A stretch of 64,000 nucleotides of DNA from Litoribacillus peritrichatus (GCF_039537985.1 NZ_BAABBN010000007.1:1054001-1118000), one strand, 5' to 3'; positions 1-9,980 are shown, counted from the stretch's first letter. A program made the numbers and translations. The notes: generated by a model from the sequence alone, not told the origin.

Positions 1-1
1 G

Positions 2-2821
2 AAAAGCGGCCTGGCTGAATTCACCAATGGTCTGCAAGGCGTACACGAATTAGATGCCCTGGCTCATAAATCCACTGCATTTGTCGCCGAATATATGGGG
101 GCTCAGGTGGCCGGTATGTATTTGCTGGAAGAGGACGTATACAGTTTGTCCGCTGGTTATGCCTTGGACAGAGACGGTTCTATGCCTGTGCAATACGCCA
201 CTGGCGAAGGTTTGATTGGCCAGACGGCAAAAGGCAGAACACGACGAGTGATTGTCTCTCAAGCGGAGTACCCAGAAGATTTAATTTTGGATACTGGCGT
301 TGGTCAGTTGCAGAGTACTTGCATTGTGGCCTGTCCGGTGATTAATAAACAAGGAATCACGAATGAAGTATCGGCGGTGCTTGTTTTTGGTTTTACCAAG
401 CAATTGACCGAGAATGAATTGAACTTACTGGATGAGTTTTGTGATGTATTCAGTGTCAGTCTGGCGTCATGCCGCTCACGCAACCAGCTAGAGGATTTAT
501 TACGCGAGTCGCAGGAGAAATCCACAATTTTGCAAGAGCAACAAGAGGAGTTGCGCGTCAATAATGAAGAACTTGAGCAGCAAACCCAGAGTTTACTTGC
601 CTCTGAAGAGGAATTGAGAGTTCAAAGCGATGAATTGAAAGAAAGTAATCGACAACTTGAAAACCAGAAAGCGGTACTCGAAGAAAAGAACGACGAAGTA
701 GAGGAAGCCCGGAAAGAGCTGGAACGTAAAGCGGCCGAATTAGATCGAACCAGTAAGTATAAATCTGAATTTTTAGCCAATATGTCTCATGAGTTACGGA
801 CGCCGCTCAATAGTTTGCTGATTCTTTCGGAATCTATGAAGAAGAATAATAAGAAGAACTTGTTTGAAGATCAGGTGGAAGACTTGGTGATCATCAACCA
901 GGCGGGTCAGGTGTTACTCTCTTTAATCAATGACATTTTGGACTTATCAAAAGTGGAAGCTGGTAAGTTAGTCATGGACTTCCAGTCGTCTCGTTTAAAG
1001 GATGTGATTGAGGATAACCGCAAACAGTTCAATCCGGTGGCCCGTTCAAGAGGGGTGGAATTCATCATTGACCTTGATGAAAGTTGTCCGGATATGTTTT
1101 GTACGGACATGCATCGTCTCTCTCAGATTTTAAGGAATCTGCTGTCCAATGCCTTTAAGTTTACCCATCAGGGACATGTGAAATTATCTGTTTGCGCTCA
1201 GCAAGGGCAGAGCCATGATTCGACGGGCGCTAAAGCGCTTTGCTTTGCTGTCGAAGACACGGGCATTGGCGTACCGAAAAAGGTACAGAAAGATATTTTT
1301 GAAGCATTTCAACAAGCCGATGGTTCGACCAGTCGGGCTTATGGCGGTTCCGGGTTGGGGTTGACCATTTCTCGTGAGTTAGCCCAGCTGTTGGGTGGTG
1401 ATATTGAACTGACCAGCGAAGAAGGCAAAGGCAGTACATTTAAACTCACTATTCCGGAACAACAGTCAGAAAATGTGGAAGAGCAAGCTAACGCTCAAAC
1501 AGGATTAATTGATCAAACACCGCTAACCATAGCGCAAGGCTCCAATCAAAATGCTTCTGAGTCCGATGCTCCGTTAATCCAGCGTAATGCAAGGCCGGCC
1601 TTTCTGGATGATGACCGTCTAACCGCCACACAAGATGCAAAAACCGTACTGATCGTGGAGGATGATAAGCAATTTGCCACTGTGCTAAGAGACTTCTCCC
1701 GTAAGCGTGGATTCTCGTGTCTGGTGTCTGATTCAGGTGAGGAGGCTCTGCAATTAGCCAGTGCCTATCACCCGAAAGCCATTATATTAGACCTCGGCCT
1801 GCCTGATATTTCCGGTGTGAAGGTGTTGGAACGGTTGAAACAAAATGACTATACCCGTGATATTCCGGTACACATTATTTCAGGGCAGGAAGATGACTCA
1901 GGTTTGATCCGGCAAGGGGCTATGGATGTGCTGCATAAGCCAGTCAGTTGCGATGTATTAGAGCAGCTGTTTGGCAAGTTTGCGACCCTTGCCCAGCAGC
2001 AAATACAAACGCTGTTGTTCATCGGCCAAAATGAAAGCACTTATCAGGAGTTGGCTGATTTGGTGGCGGATCAGGAAATTGAAGTTGATAAGCTGATGTT
2101 TGAAGACAGTCAGTATCATTCTGAACTGACTAAAGAAAAACTGAACGCCGGCAATTTTGACTGCTGCATTATTGAAATGAACAGCGATGAAATACGGAAC
2201 AGCGAATGGCTTCAGGCATTGTTATGTGATGCCTGCGATATCAATTTCCCGCCTTCCATTATTTATACCGATAAACCTTTGAACGATGAACAGTATCAGG
2301 CGCTGACCGCCATTACGGATCGCATTGTCATTAAGGGGGAACACGCGCCTGAGCGAATCCAGGACGAAGTGGACTGCTTCTTACACAGCGTGAATGAGCA
2401 TTTACCTTCTCAAACGGCCAGTGAGTTAATTGAATCGGGAGACATTGACTTATCAAGCCGAAAAGTACTGCTGGTGGACGATGATTTACGCAACACCTAT
2501 GCCTTGTCTAAGGTGCTGAGTGAATACGGAATGGACATTGATATTGCAGATAACGGCTCGTTGGCGGTGGATAAGTTTCAGGGCGACCCCAGCTACGATG
2601 TCATTCTTATGGACATCATGATGCCGGTTATGGATGGCTATGAAGCCATACGGTGCATACGCAAAGATCATTCAGAAGACGTACCTATCATTGCGCTCAC
2701 GGCAAAAGCCATGGGGGAAGACCGTGAAAAATGCTTGGAAGCAGGCGCCAGTGATTATCTTTCAAAACCAGTTGAAATGGATCGCCTGATTTCAATGATC
2801 AAAGTTTGGGTTAATGAATGA
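2..2821 (+). CDS. Hybrid sensor histidine kinase, GAF-HisKA-HATPase-REC-pseudoREC-REC (5' truncated)
   Basis: Soluble-looking hybrid histidine kinase whose start lies left of the window; the frame is open from base 2. About 939 residues are visible. Order: a GAF-like sensor (about residues 30-160), a Glu/Gln-rich coiled coil (160-253), HisKA with the phospho-acceptor His in MSHELRTPLN (His near residue 263), HATPase_c (DTGIGVP, GSGLGLTIS), REC1 (about 545-655, Asp in IILDLGLPD), a REC-sized stretch (about 670-800) without the acidic pocket or D-x-x-M motif, and a classic terminal REC (about 820-939, LMDIMMPVMDG). Its stop overlaps the start of the CheR gene by 4 bp (ATGA), so the two are translationally coupled. 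The ligand is unknown. The kinase assignment is firm from motifs; calling the middle module a degenerate receiver is inference. Confidence 0.93.
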   Translation, partial: KSGLAEFTNGLQGVHELDALAHKSTAFVAEYMGAQVAGMYLLEEDVYSLSAGYALDRDGSMPVQYATGEGLIGQTAKGRTRRVIVSQAEYPEDLILDTGVGQLQSTCIVACPVINKQGITNEVSAVLVFGFTKQLTENELNLLDEFCDVFSVSLASCRSRNQLEDLLRESQEKSTILQEQQEELRVNNEELEQQTQSLLASEEELRVQSDELKESNRQLENQKAVLEEKNDEVEEARKELERKAAELDRTSKYKSEFLANMSHELRTPLNSLLILSESMKKNNKKNLFEDQVEDLVIINQAGQVLLSLINDILDLSKVEAGKLVMDFQSSRLKDVIEDNRKQFNPVARSRGVEFIIDLDESCPDMFCTDMHRLSQILRNLLSNAFKFTHQGHVKLSVCAQQGQSHDSTGAKALCFAVEDTGIGVPKKVQKDIFEAFQQADGSTSRAYGGSGLGLTISRELAQLLGGDIELTSEEGKGSTFKLTIPEQQSENVEEQANAQTGLIDQTPLTIAQGSNQNASESDAPLIQRNARPAFLDDDRLTATQDAKTVLIVEDDKQFATVLRDFSRKRGFSCLVSDSGEEALQLASAYHPKAIILDLGLPDISGVKVLERLKQNDYTRDIPVHIISGQEDDSGLIRQGAMDVLHKPVSCDVLEQLFGKFATLAQQQIQTLLFIGQNESTYQELADLVADQEIEVDKLMFEDSQYHSELTKEKLNAGNFDCCIIEMNSDEIRNSEWLQALLCDACDINFPPSIIYTDKPLNDEQYQALTAITDRIVIKGEHAPERIQDEVDCFLHSVNEHLPSQTASELIESGDIDLSSRKVLLVDDDLRNTYALSKVLSEYGMDIDIADNGSLAVDKFQGDPSYDVILMDIMMPVMDGYEAIRCIRKDHSEDVPIIALTAKAMGEDREKCLEAGASDYLSKPVEMDRLISMIKVWVNE

Positions 2822-3741
2822 ATTTAACGGATGCAGAGATAGTAACGATTGAAGTAAATGCGCTCTTGGATGTTCTTTTTCATCGGGCCGGCTACGATTT
2901 TAGAAATTATTCCAGAGCCTCATTACTCCGACGGCTGGAGTTTTTTACTGAGCAAGAGGGGTTTAAAAAGATATCGGACTTAATTCCAATGGTGATTCAT
3001 GATGAGCCGCTTACTCGCCGTTTAATTAAAGGGTTGTTGATAAATGTGACAGAAATGTTCCGGGACCCGGCCTTTTTCAAGACCTTAACGGAGGATGTGT
3101 TTCCGGTGTTGAAAACTTACCCGTTTTTCAAAATTTGGCATGCAGGCTGCTCTACGGGCGAGGAGGTTTATTCGTTAGCCATTTTATTACAGGAACACGG
3201 GTTATTAGGACGAGCAAGAATTTACGGAACAGACCTAAATGCTCAGATTATTAAAAAAGCCAAGGATGGCATTTTTAAAGAAAGTGATATTCATGCCTAT
3301 GCCGAGAACTATGTGGCAGCGGGCGGCCAGCGCCAATTAACGGATTATTTTTATTCCCGCTATGGCAGTGCCAAGATCAATGACGAGCTGACGCGCAACA
3401 TTACTTTTGCTTCCCATAACCTGGTAAGTGACGGGATTTTTACTGAAGTGCAAATGATTATTTGTCGGAATGTCATGATTTACTTTGATACGAACTTAAA
3501 ACAGAAGGTGATTGGTTTGTTTTACCAAGGTCTGACGCCGGGAGGTTTGTTGTGTCTTGGCAGTAAAGAGTCCTTGAATTACAGCGAAGATGCGTCGTGC
3601 TTTGAAACAATGAGTTTGGACAGCAGAATCTACAAGAAGCAAATCAGTTCCGCTAAACAGGTCTCTAAGGCAAACAGTAATATCGATGTTTCCGCAGAGA
3701 TAAAAGCAAGGCCTAATGTTGGGCAGCTGCATGCGTTTTAA
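2818..3741 (+). CDS. CheR-type protein-glutamate O-methyltransferase
   Basis: 307-residue SAM-dependent methyltransferase of the CheR family, which methylates glutamates of chemoreceptor-like proteins. The N-terminal all-alpha CheR_N region carries NVTEMFRDP. The SAM site GCSTGEEVYS lies near residue 110, and IICRNVMIYF near residue 215 is the usual CheR C-terminal signature. It starts inside the stop of the upstream hybrid kinase. No CheB methylesterase, MCP, CheA or CheW is in view, so it more likely belongs to a kinase-associated signalling unit than to a full chemotaxis operon. No tetratricopeptide extension is present. Confidence 0.93.
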   Translation: MNLTDAEIVTIEVNALLDVLFHRAGYDFRNYSRASLLRRLEFFTEQEGFKKISDLIPMVIHDEPLTRRLIKGLLINVTEMFRDPAFFKTLTEDVFPVLKTYPFFKIWHAGCSTGEEVYSLAILLQEHGLLGRARIYGTDLNAQIIKKAKDGIFKESDIHAYAENYVAAGGQRQLTDYFYSRYGSAKINDELTRNITFASHNLVSDGIFTEVQMIICRNVMIYFDTNLKQKVIGLFYQGLTPGGLLCLGSKESLNYSEDASCFETMSLDSRIYKKQISSAKQVSKANSNIDVSAEIKARPNVGQLHAF

Positions 3742-3803
3742 TGACGTACTCAGGGTAAGACGTTTTTTATTGTGAAGGTGTAGCATGATGTCAGGAGGTT
3801 CAT

Positions 3804-5981
3804 ATGAACGCTATTAACCAGCAGGAGAATAGTTACATTCCTTTGACGCCAAGGGCTCAGATTTCAGGTGTGCCAAAGGTTTTGATTGTTGATGACCTGA
3901 GAGAAAATCAGCGGGCCATCGAAGCCATTCTTGAAGATCTGACCGCCGAGTTTTATACCGCATATAACGGTGAAGAGGCTTTATCTCTGACCTTGAGGTA
4001 TGACTTTGCGGTGATTCTGCTGGACGTCATGATGCCTGTGATGGATGGTTTTGAAACCGCCAATTTATTGCGGATTAACCAGAACACTCAGCACATTCCC
4101 ATTATTTTTATTACCGCCGCAGACCGAACCGAAGAATATGAATTTAAAGGTTATAAAGCGGGTGCAGTGGATTACCTTTTTAAACCGATTAAGCCTTTGA
4201 CGCTGGAAAGTAAGGTAAAAGTGTTTCTGGAGTTGGAAGTTCAAAAGCAACAGCTTAAAAAGACGTTGGAAGACATCGACCGTCTGAAAAGAAAAAACCA
4301 GCTGCTTTTGAAATCGGTGGGTGAGGGCATCTTAGGGTTAGATGTGATGGGAAAAATTACTTTTAGTAATCCCGCAGCGCAAAAATTACTGGCGAGCAGA
4401 GAACGGGAGTTGGAAAATAAGTCAGTCTTGGATTTTTTGATTTTGAATAATACCGAAGAAAGTTCGGTTGCTTGGGAAGAAACCGAAATTTTCTTGAAAT
4501 GCTCTCATGGAAAAATGCATCACGAAACGTTAGGTGTATTTCGTAAAAAGGCTGGACTGCCATTTCCTGTAGAGTACAACGCAACCCCTGTTTATGATGA
4601 AGATAAAATGGTGGGTATGGTTCTGGCGTTTCAAGACATTACCGAACGAAAGCGAGCAGAAGAACAGCTCCATCAGCTTGCACAATATGATAGCCTGACA
4701 GGGCTTAACAACCGCTATTCTTTCCAGAATCTGCTGGGTCAGTCTGTTGCCAGAGCCATCCGAAATAACTCCAGCATCGCTGTATTGTTTTTGGATCTGG
4801 ATAAATTCAAGACGGTAAACGACAGTTTAGGCCATGAAGTTGGTGATTTTTTACTGCAAGAAGTGGCGTTACGGATACAAGCCTGTTTAAGAGACGGCGA
4901 CGTTATCGGCCGAATTGGTGGGGATGAATTTACCGTCATACTGGAATCAATCAGTGTCGCCCGAGACATTGCTGCAATTGCTCAAAAGATCATAGAAACC
5001 ATCAGTGAACCTTTTAATCTAAGAGACCACCATATCCACATCGGAGTGAGCATTGGTATTGCGACCTATCCTGAATCCGCCACTGACGAAGAAACGTTAA
5101 TGCGTTGTGCCGATATTGCCATGTATAAAGTGAAAGAAAGTGGCCGGAACGGTTATCGGTTCTTTACCGAATTAATGCAAAAAGAAGTACTGGCTGTGTT
5201 GCAGATGGAGAATCGTCTGCGGGTGGCGTTGCAACTAAATCAGTTCTTGCTCTATTACCAGCCCAAAGTGGACCCGTTTGAAAATAAAGTGGTTGGGTTT
5301 GAAGCTTTGATTCGGTGGCGTGTGGGGCCGGATGAGTTTGTTTCCCCGGGCGAGTTCATTTCTAAAGCGGAAGAAATGGGCGTAATCGTGTCTATCGGGA
5401 ATTGGATCATTAATGAGTCTTGTCGTCAGGTGCGGGAATGGTTGGATAATGGTGTGATTGATGAAAGTGTTTCCGTTGCTGTTAATTTATCCATTAAACA
5501 GATGCAAAACAGCTCCTTGGTTTCAACGATTCAAAAGTCACTGGACTTGTATAAACTGCCGTCTGCTTGCATTCAGCTGGAAATAACTGAAGGCATTATG
5601 ATTGATGACATTGATCGTACGATTAAAATGCTGGATCAATTTAAAACCATGGGTTTAAAGGTTTCGATTGATGACTTTGGTACGGGTTATTCCTCTTTAA
5701 ATTATTTACGTCGCCTACCGATAGATGCACTTAAAATTGATATGTCTTTTGTCCAGGCGTTGCACGAGGGAGAACAAAGTAAGGCCATTGTTCGGGCGAT
5801 TATCAGCTTATCCAAAAATCTGGGGTTAACTGTCATTGCCGAAGGCGTGGAAGACGGAGAACAACTGTCGTTTTTGAAAGAGCTTGAGTGTGATCTGATA
5901 CAGGGGTATTACTTCAGTAAACCATTGGAAAGCCATTCGGTTGAACGTTTTATGAAAACGTCATTGTCTAACCTTCATTGA
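3804..5981 (+). CDS. REC-PAS-GGDEF-EAL c-di-GMP protein (response regulator)
   Basis: 725-residue cytoplasmic response regulator joining a receiver (about 24-142; LLDVMMPVMDG), a PAS domain (about 160-285), a GGDEF cyclase domain with intact GGDEF (about 372-376) preceded by the RxxD inhibitory-site motif RDGD, and an EAL phosphodiesterase domain (EAL near 500, EITEG, DDFGTGYSSL). Both enzyme domains look complete, so it could make and break c-di-GMP. A strong ribosome site (AGGAGG about 8 bases before ATG) sets the start. It sits 62 bp after CheR; the upstream hybrid kinase is the obvious phosphodonor candidate (inference). Confidence 0.95.
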   Translation: MNAINQQENSYIPLTPRAQISGVPKVLIVDDLRENQRAIEAILEDLTAEFYTAYNGEEALSLTLRYDFAVILLDVMMPVMDGFETANLLRINQNTQHIPIIFITAADRTEEYEFKGYKAGAVDYLFKPIKPLTLESKVKVFLELEVQKQQLKKTLEDIDRLKRKNQLLLKSVGEGILGLDVMGKITFSNPAAQKLLASRERELENKSVLDFLILNNTEESSVAWEETEIFLKCSHGKMHHETLGVFRKKAGLPFPVEYNATPVYDEDKMVGMVLAFQDITERKRAEEQLHQLAQYDSLTGLNNRYSFQNLLGQSVARAIRNNSSIAVLFLDLDKFKTVNDSLGHEVGDFLLQEVALRIQACLRDGDVIGRIGGDEFTVILESISVARDIAAIAQKIIETISEPFNLRDHHIHIGVSIGIATYPESATDEETLMRCADIAMYKVKESGRNGYRFFTELMQKEVLAVLQMENRLRVALQLNQFLLYYQPKVDPFENKVVGFEALIRWRVGPDEFVSPGEFISKAEEMGVIVSIGNWIINESCRQVREWLDNGVIDESVSVAVNLSIKQMQNSSLVSTIQKSLDLYKLPSACIQLEITEGIMIDDIDRTIKMLDQFKTMGLKVSIDDFGTGYSSLNYLRRLPIDALKIDMSFVQALHEGEQSKAIVRAIISLSKNLGLTVIAEGVEDGEQLSFLKELECDLIQGYYFSKPLESHSVERFMKTSLSNLH

Positions 5982-6030
5982 GTGTAGGTGTTAATGGCTT
6001 AGACGGGTGCAATGCTTGAGGAGATCTTGG

Positions 6031-6050
6031 CCGCTAATGAATTCTAGCGG
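6031..6050 (+). terminator. Hairpin downstream of the GGDEF-EAL gene
   Basis: Inverted repeat CCGCTA / TAGCGG with an 8-base loop, about 50 bases after the stop. No T-run follows, so intrinsic termination is uncertain. Confidence 0.3.
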
Positions 6051-6142
6051 ACTCGGGGATTTCAAGCTTGCGCACAATTTTATCCACAGGCTCCTTTTGG
6101 TTTGCAGGTGGTGGTAATCTTTGGATAATTTAAAAAAGAAAA

Positions 6143-6171
6143 TATTGACTTTAAGTTTTATAGTCTATACT
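6143..6171 (+). promoter_or_regulatory. Candidate promoter and long cold-shock leader of the csp gene
   Basis: TATTGA and TATACT are separated by 17 bases at 6143-6171. Transcription from here would leave a leader of about 150 bases before the csp ATG, as is typical of cold-inducible cspA-type mRNAs. The rest of the 348-base gap after 5981 contains only the small hairpin at 6031 and A/T-rich leader sequence; no gene was seen. Confidence 0.5.
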
Positions 6172-6329
6172 GTTTTCCATAGTTAGAAATTAAGTCTCTT
6201 CTTTATTTCCTTCATTTCGTTGCAAGTTAGCAGTTCTTCGTCCTGTAGTTTTTAAATTTTAGTCTCTTTTTTCCGCTATTCATGCCTCATGAAGGCACTC
6301 TTATATTTTAGATCTACAGGTTATTAATT

Positions 6330-6539
6330 ATGTCTAATACAGTTACTGGTACAGTTAAGTGGTTTAATGAATCAAAAGGTTTTGGATTTATTGAACAAGA
6401 ATCTGGTCCTGACGTGTTTGCTCACTTCAGTGCTATCGTTAGTTCTGGCTTTAAAACTTTGGCTGAAGGCCAAAAAGTAGAGTTTGTTGTCTCGCAAGGT
6501 CAAAAAGGCCCGCAAGCAGAGAACATTGTTGCTGTTTAA
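6330..6539 (+). CDS. Cold-shock protein, CspA family
   Basis: 69-residue single cold-shock domain, the normal family length. RNP1 (KGFGFI) and RNP2 (VFAHF) are both intact, with the usual start GTVKWFN. Such proteins bind single-stranded RNA/DNA and act as RNA chaperones or antiterminators. It has its own promoter, a long A/T-rich leader and a following terminator, so it is monocistronic. RNase R, another factor often linked to cold and structured RNA, lies next downstream. Confidence 0.97.
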   Translation: MSNTVTGTVKWFNESKGFGFIEQESGPDVFAHFSAIVSSGFKTLAEGQKVEFVVSQGQKGPQAENIVAV

Positions 6540-6547
6540 GTTTCAGC

Positions 6548-6572
6548 AACCCAAAAAGGGTGTTGGGTTTTG
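6548..6572 (+). terminator. Terminator of the csp gene
   Basis: Perfect 7-bp stem AACCCAA / TTGGGTT with an 8-base loop, followed by a short T-rich stretch, starting 9 bases after the csp stop. Confidence 0.6.
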
Positions 6573-6763
6573 AACCCGATGCTCTTTTGTGTTTCAGCTT
6601 CCATTGGTAGAATTTACCGCTAGAATTGTTTTGTCCCCGAGCTATAAATTAGCCAACTTGAAGAACTGAAGCCTTTCCATATTATCCCAAAAGGGATGAA
6701 GAATCCTCGCCATAAATGCCTTGCTATTGTTTATATTGATCATCTTAGAAGTCATACCTATTG

Positions 6764-6788
6764 AATTCAGATAATAAGTGCAACACTC
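6764..6788 (-). repeat. Solo 25-bp element identical to the IS30-relic end at 45720
   Basis: Reverse-complement copy of the 25 bases at 45720-45744 (core TTGCACTTATTATCTGAATT). The distant copy lies beside an IS30-like transposase start, so this is probably an orphan insertion-sequence end. It lies 36 bases before the rnr start and may have altered that promoter. Confidence 0.5.
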
Positions 6789-6824
6789 CGCAATGCTATT
6801 GGCTCTTTTCTACAGAGAAAATGA

Positions 6825-9083
6825 ATGATTGCATCTGCAAAACCGGCGATAACCGCCACTGATAAACAACAATACAGCCACCCAATCCCTAATCGTGATT
6901 ACATTCTGGATTTACTGAATCATCACAAACGGGCAATGACTCGTCATCAACTCGCTCAAAAAATGTCCTTATCTGGCGAAGAAGAACTCGAAGCACTCCG
7001 ACGTCGGTTACGAGCCATGGAACGAGACGGCCAAGTGAGTTTTGATCGTCGACAGGGTTACCGAACCATTCAGGAAAGCGATCTGGTTTGCGGACGCGTG
7101 ATCGGTCATCGGGATGGCTTTGGCTTTCTTGCACGAGATGAAGGGGGCGATGATTTATTGCTGAATCAGCATCAAATGCTCAAACTCTTTGACGGTGACC
7201 GGGTACAGGTACGTATTTCTGGTACGGACAGGCGCGGTCGGGAACAAGCCAGCTTGGTTAAGGTACTGGAACATAACACCACTGAACTTGTGGGTCAGTT
7301 GTGCTGTGAAGACGACCACTTCTTTATCCTTGCTCACAATCAGCGCATTGCGCATGAAATAGACGTTGACCACGAGCAACTAGCAGGAGCCAAACCCGGC
7401 CAGTACGTTGTTGTGGAGATCACCGAATACCCCAGTGACAAATTCAACGCTTTCGGCAAAGTAACAGAAGTGCTGGGTGATGCGGATAGCCCAGGGCTTG
7501 AAATTGAAGTGGTTATGCGTGAAAAGGGCATACCAACCCGTTGGCCACAAGCCGCCATCGACGAAGCTGAAAACCTGAGCAGTGAAGTTGCTGAAGCGGA
7601 CAAATTACAACGTGTTGATCTCAGGCATTTGCCTTTTGTAACCATTGATGGTGAAGATGCGAAAGACTTTGACGATGCGGTGTACTGCGAATCAAAAGCC
7701 AATGGTGGTTGGCGTTTATCGGTGGCCATTGCCGACGTATCTCACTATGTAGCACCCGGCAGCGCTTTGGATCAGGAGGCTCATGCCCGTGGAACATCGG
7801 TCTATTTTCCTGGGCGGGTGGTTCCTATGTTACCTGAGAGTCTGTCGAACGGGTTGTGTTCACTGAACCCTCACGTTGATCGTTTGGTGCTCGTCTGTGA
7901 AATGGAGATCAATGCTGCCGGCCGTATGACCGACTATTGTTTTTCTGAAGCCGTGATTCATTCCCATGCTCGCTTAACGTATAACCAGGTAAATGCGTTC
8001 TTGTTTGAACAGCAACCGACGGATCAAGCTCAGTACGCTGATTTGATTCCGCATCTGAAAACGTTACATCAGCTGTATGGCGGGCTCCGTAAAGCCCGGA
8101 CACAGCGCGGCTCCATTGATTTTGATACTCAGGAAAGCCAATTTCAGTTTGATCAACATCAAAAAGTGACTGGTATTGTGCCGGTTGTTCGTAATGATGC
8201 TCATAAGCTGATTGAAGAGTGCATGCTGTGTGCGAATGTTGCGACCGCTCGTTTTTTGCTTGCGGTGAAACTGCCTGCCTTGTACCGAAACCATAAGGGT
8301 CCGCAAACGAAAAAGTTGCAAACCCTACGGGCATATCTTGCCGAAAAAGGGCTGCGTTTGTCCGGTGGCGGTGAGCCTTCGCCGAAAGACTTTGATCAGC
8401 TGCTGGCCAGCCTTGGAGAGCGCTCGGACGCTGACGCTATTCAAACCATGTTGCTGCGTTCGCTCAGCCAAGCAGAATACGGCAGCGAAAACATCGGTCA
8501 TTTTGGCCTGGCTTATACAAGTTACGCGCATTTTACCTCCCCCATTCGTCGTTACCCTGATTTACTGGTGCATCGGGCCATCCGTTCAGTGATTCGACGC
8601 CAGGAAAGCGGCGGGAAGATCCGACGACTGTTGAAAGCGGTGAGTGGTATGGGCAAAGATCCTGTACAGCGCCTGAAAAATACGCGATTGATCGATCAGG
8701 CGGAAAGCTACCCTTATGATCAAGAACAGATGATCATCATGGGCGAGCACTGTTCGCTGCTATCTCGTCGTGCCGATAAGGCGAGCTGGGATGTGGAAGC
8801 CTGGCTGAAGTGTGACTTCATGAAAAACTCGATAGGTGATACATTTCAAGGCGTGGTAACTACCGTTACCCATTTTGGCCTCTTTATTGAGCTGGACGAC
8901 ACCAAAGTGGAAGGCTTGATTCATATTAGTGACATGGACAATGACTATTACCAATTTGATGAAGCTAAGCAAAGCCTGATAGGGGAACGCAGTCATCGAA
9001 CATACGCCATTGGCGATCGTATCCGTATCAATGTTGCCCGTGTCGATATGGAGCAAAAGAAGATTGAATTTACCTTAATTTGA
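6825..9083 (+). CDS. rnr: Ribonuclease R (RNase II/RNB family 3'-5' exoribonuclease)
   Basis: 752-residue processive 3'-5' exoribonuclease that degrades structured RNA and takes part in RNA quality control. Order: N-terminal winged helix (about 25-85), two cold-shock-like OB domains (about 90-240), the RNB catalytic domain with the acidic signature DGEDAKDFDDAV (about 275-286), and a C-terminal S1 domain (about 665-750). The Lys-rich tail of enterobacterial RNase R is absent, so it is shorter than the roughly 810-residue E. coli form. The start is the ATG of MIASAKP; the ribosome site is weak (AGAGAA). An IS30-end-like repeat lies just upstream. Confidence 0.93.
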   Translation: MIASAKPAITATDKQQYSHPIPNRDYILDLLNHHKRAMTRHQLAQKMSLSGEEELEALRRRLRAMERDGQVSFDRRQGYRTIQESDLVCGRVIGHRDGFGFLARDEGGDDLLLNQHQMLKLFDGDRVQVRISGTDRRGREQASLVKVLEHNTTELVGQLCCEDDHFFILAHNQRIAHEIDVDHEQLAGAKPGQYVVVEITEYPSDKFNAFGKVTEVLGDADSPGLEIEVVMREKGIPTRWPQAAIDEAENLSSEVAEADKLQRVDLRHLPFVTIDGEDAKDFDDAVYCESKANGGWRLSVAIADVSHYVAPGSALDQEAHARGTSVYFPGRVVPMLPESLSNGLCSLNPHVDRLVLVCEMEINAAGRMTDYCFSEAVIHSHARLTYNQVNAFLFEQQPTDQAQYADLIPHLKTLHQLYGGLRKARTQRGSIDFDTQESQFQFDQHQKVTGIVPVVRNDAHKLIEECMLCANVATARFLLAVKLPALYRNHKGPQTKKLQTLRAYLAEKGLRLSGGGEPSPKDFDQLLASLGERSDADAIQTMLLRSLSQAEYGSENIGHFGLAYTSYAHFTSPIRRYPDLLVHRAIRSVIRRQESGGKIRRLLKAVSGMGKDPVQRLKNTRLIDQAESYPYDQEQMIIMGEHCSLLSRRADKASWDVEAWLKCDFMKNSIGDTFQGVVTTVTHFGLFIELDDTKVEGLIHISDMDNDYYQFDEAKQSLIGERSHRTYAIGDRIRINVARVDMEQKKIEFTLI

Positions 9084-9134
9084 GCGATTGCAGTTATTAC
9101 CTAGGAGTTCAGATTGTAGGGGTTCAGGTTGGCT

Positions 9135-9980
9135 CTACAAATACCATTGAATGTCTTTTTTAGCTTGTGATTTTAATCCTAGGAGTGCGGAGTTCAGGCT
9201 TTCCGTCATTTTGTTTTTTTTATAAACCACAAAAACGGGGTGGGTGAACTCGGGGGATTGAGGTACGCGTTCCAACTTTCCTCGTTCGATGTACTGCTTA
9301 ACGACTCGGGTCCGAAAATACCCGTTTCCTCCTTGTTGAAGCATTATCTGCAGTGCTAATGGCCCTAAATTGAAGCTATAAGCGGTTTGTCTGGGTTGCG
9401 GGAGGGCAGAGTCGTACTGGCTTCTGAATTCTTCACTCCAGTTTATAAAGAGATCGGGCTTGGGGGAATCAACGGATTGAACGTGAATTAATTTTTCTTC
9501 CATGATCTGCTCTATCACTAATCCGGAATGGTACTTCGGCCGATGAATGATGGCTGCGTCTAATCCGCCTGCTTCTAATCTTTCGAGCAAAACGTCTGAA
9601 TTCGCAACATCAGAGTGTAATGCAAGGTTTGGGATGTGTGCCTGTATCCACAGAACCCAATTGATCATTAAGGGGTTCCATAAGCTGTTTTCCGCGCCGA
9701 TGCACAATCTTGTGTCCAGCCCTTGTGGCAATCGTATTTCCGCTCTTGCCCGATCCCAGAGTTGAACCAAAGAGGTTGCATATTCTACGAACCGTTCTCC
9801 GTCAGAAGTTAACTTTGCGCCAGAGCGGTTGCGGATAAACAACTTGCTGTCTAGCTTTTCCTCAAGGCTATTAATTCGGGCTGTGATTGTGGTTTGTGTT
9901 ACGTTTAAGCGCTTTGACGCGTCAAGAAACGTCCCGGCGCTCATGACTTCCAAAAAGGTACGTGCCAGTTCAACATCCAT
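9135..9980 (-). CDS. LysR-family transcriptional regulator
   Basis: 281 residues. An N-terminal winged helix-turn-helix (about 2-60, typical ARTFLEVMSAGTFLDASKRL pattern) is followed by a periplasmic-binding-protein-like effector domain. It is divergent from the HPP-family gene across a 172-base intergenic region, the usual layout for a LysR gene and its target; control of that gene is inference. The effector is not evident. Confidence 0.93.
   Translation of the reverse strand: MDVELARTFLEVMSAGTFLDASKRLNVTQTTITARINSLEEKLDSKLFIRNRSGAKLTSDGERFVEYATSLVQLWDRARAEIRLPQGLDTRLCIGAENSLWNPLMINWVLWIQAHIPNLALHSDVANSDVLLERLEAGGLDAAIIHRPKYHSGLVIEQIMEEKLIHVQSVDSPKPDLFINWSEEFRSQYDSALPQPRQTAYSFNLGPLALQIMLQQGGNGYFRTRVVKQYIERGKLERVPQSPEFTHPVFVVYKKNKMTESLNSALLGLKSQAKKDIQWYL

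Noticed and set aside
7340..8334. Several long antisense ORFs across rnr (for example 7909-8334).
   Set aside because: They mirror the conserved RNB domain and have no independent support.
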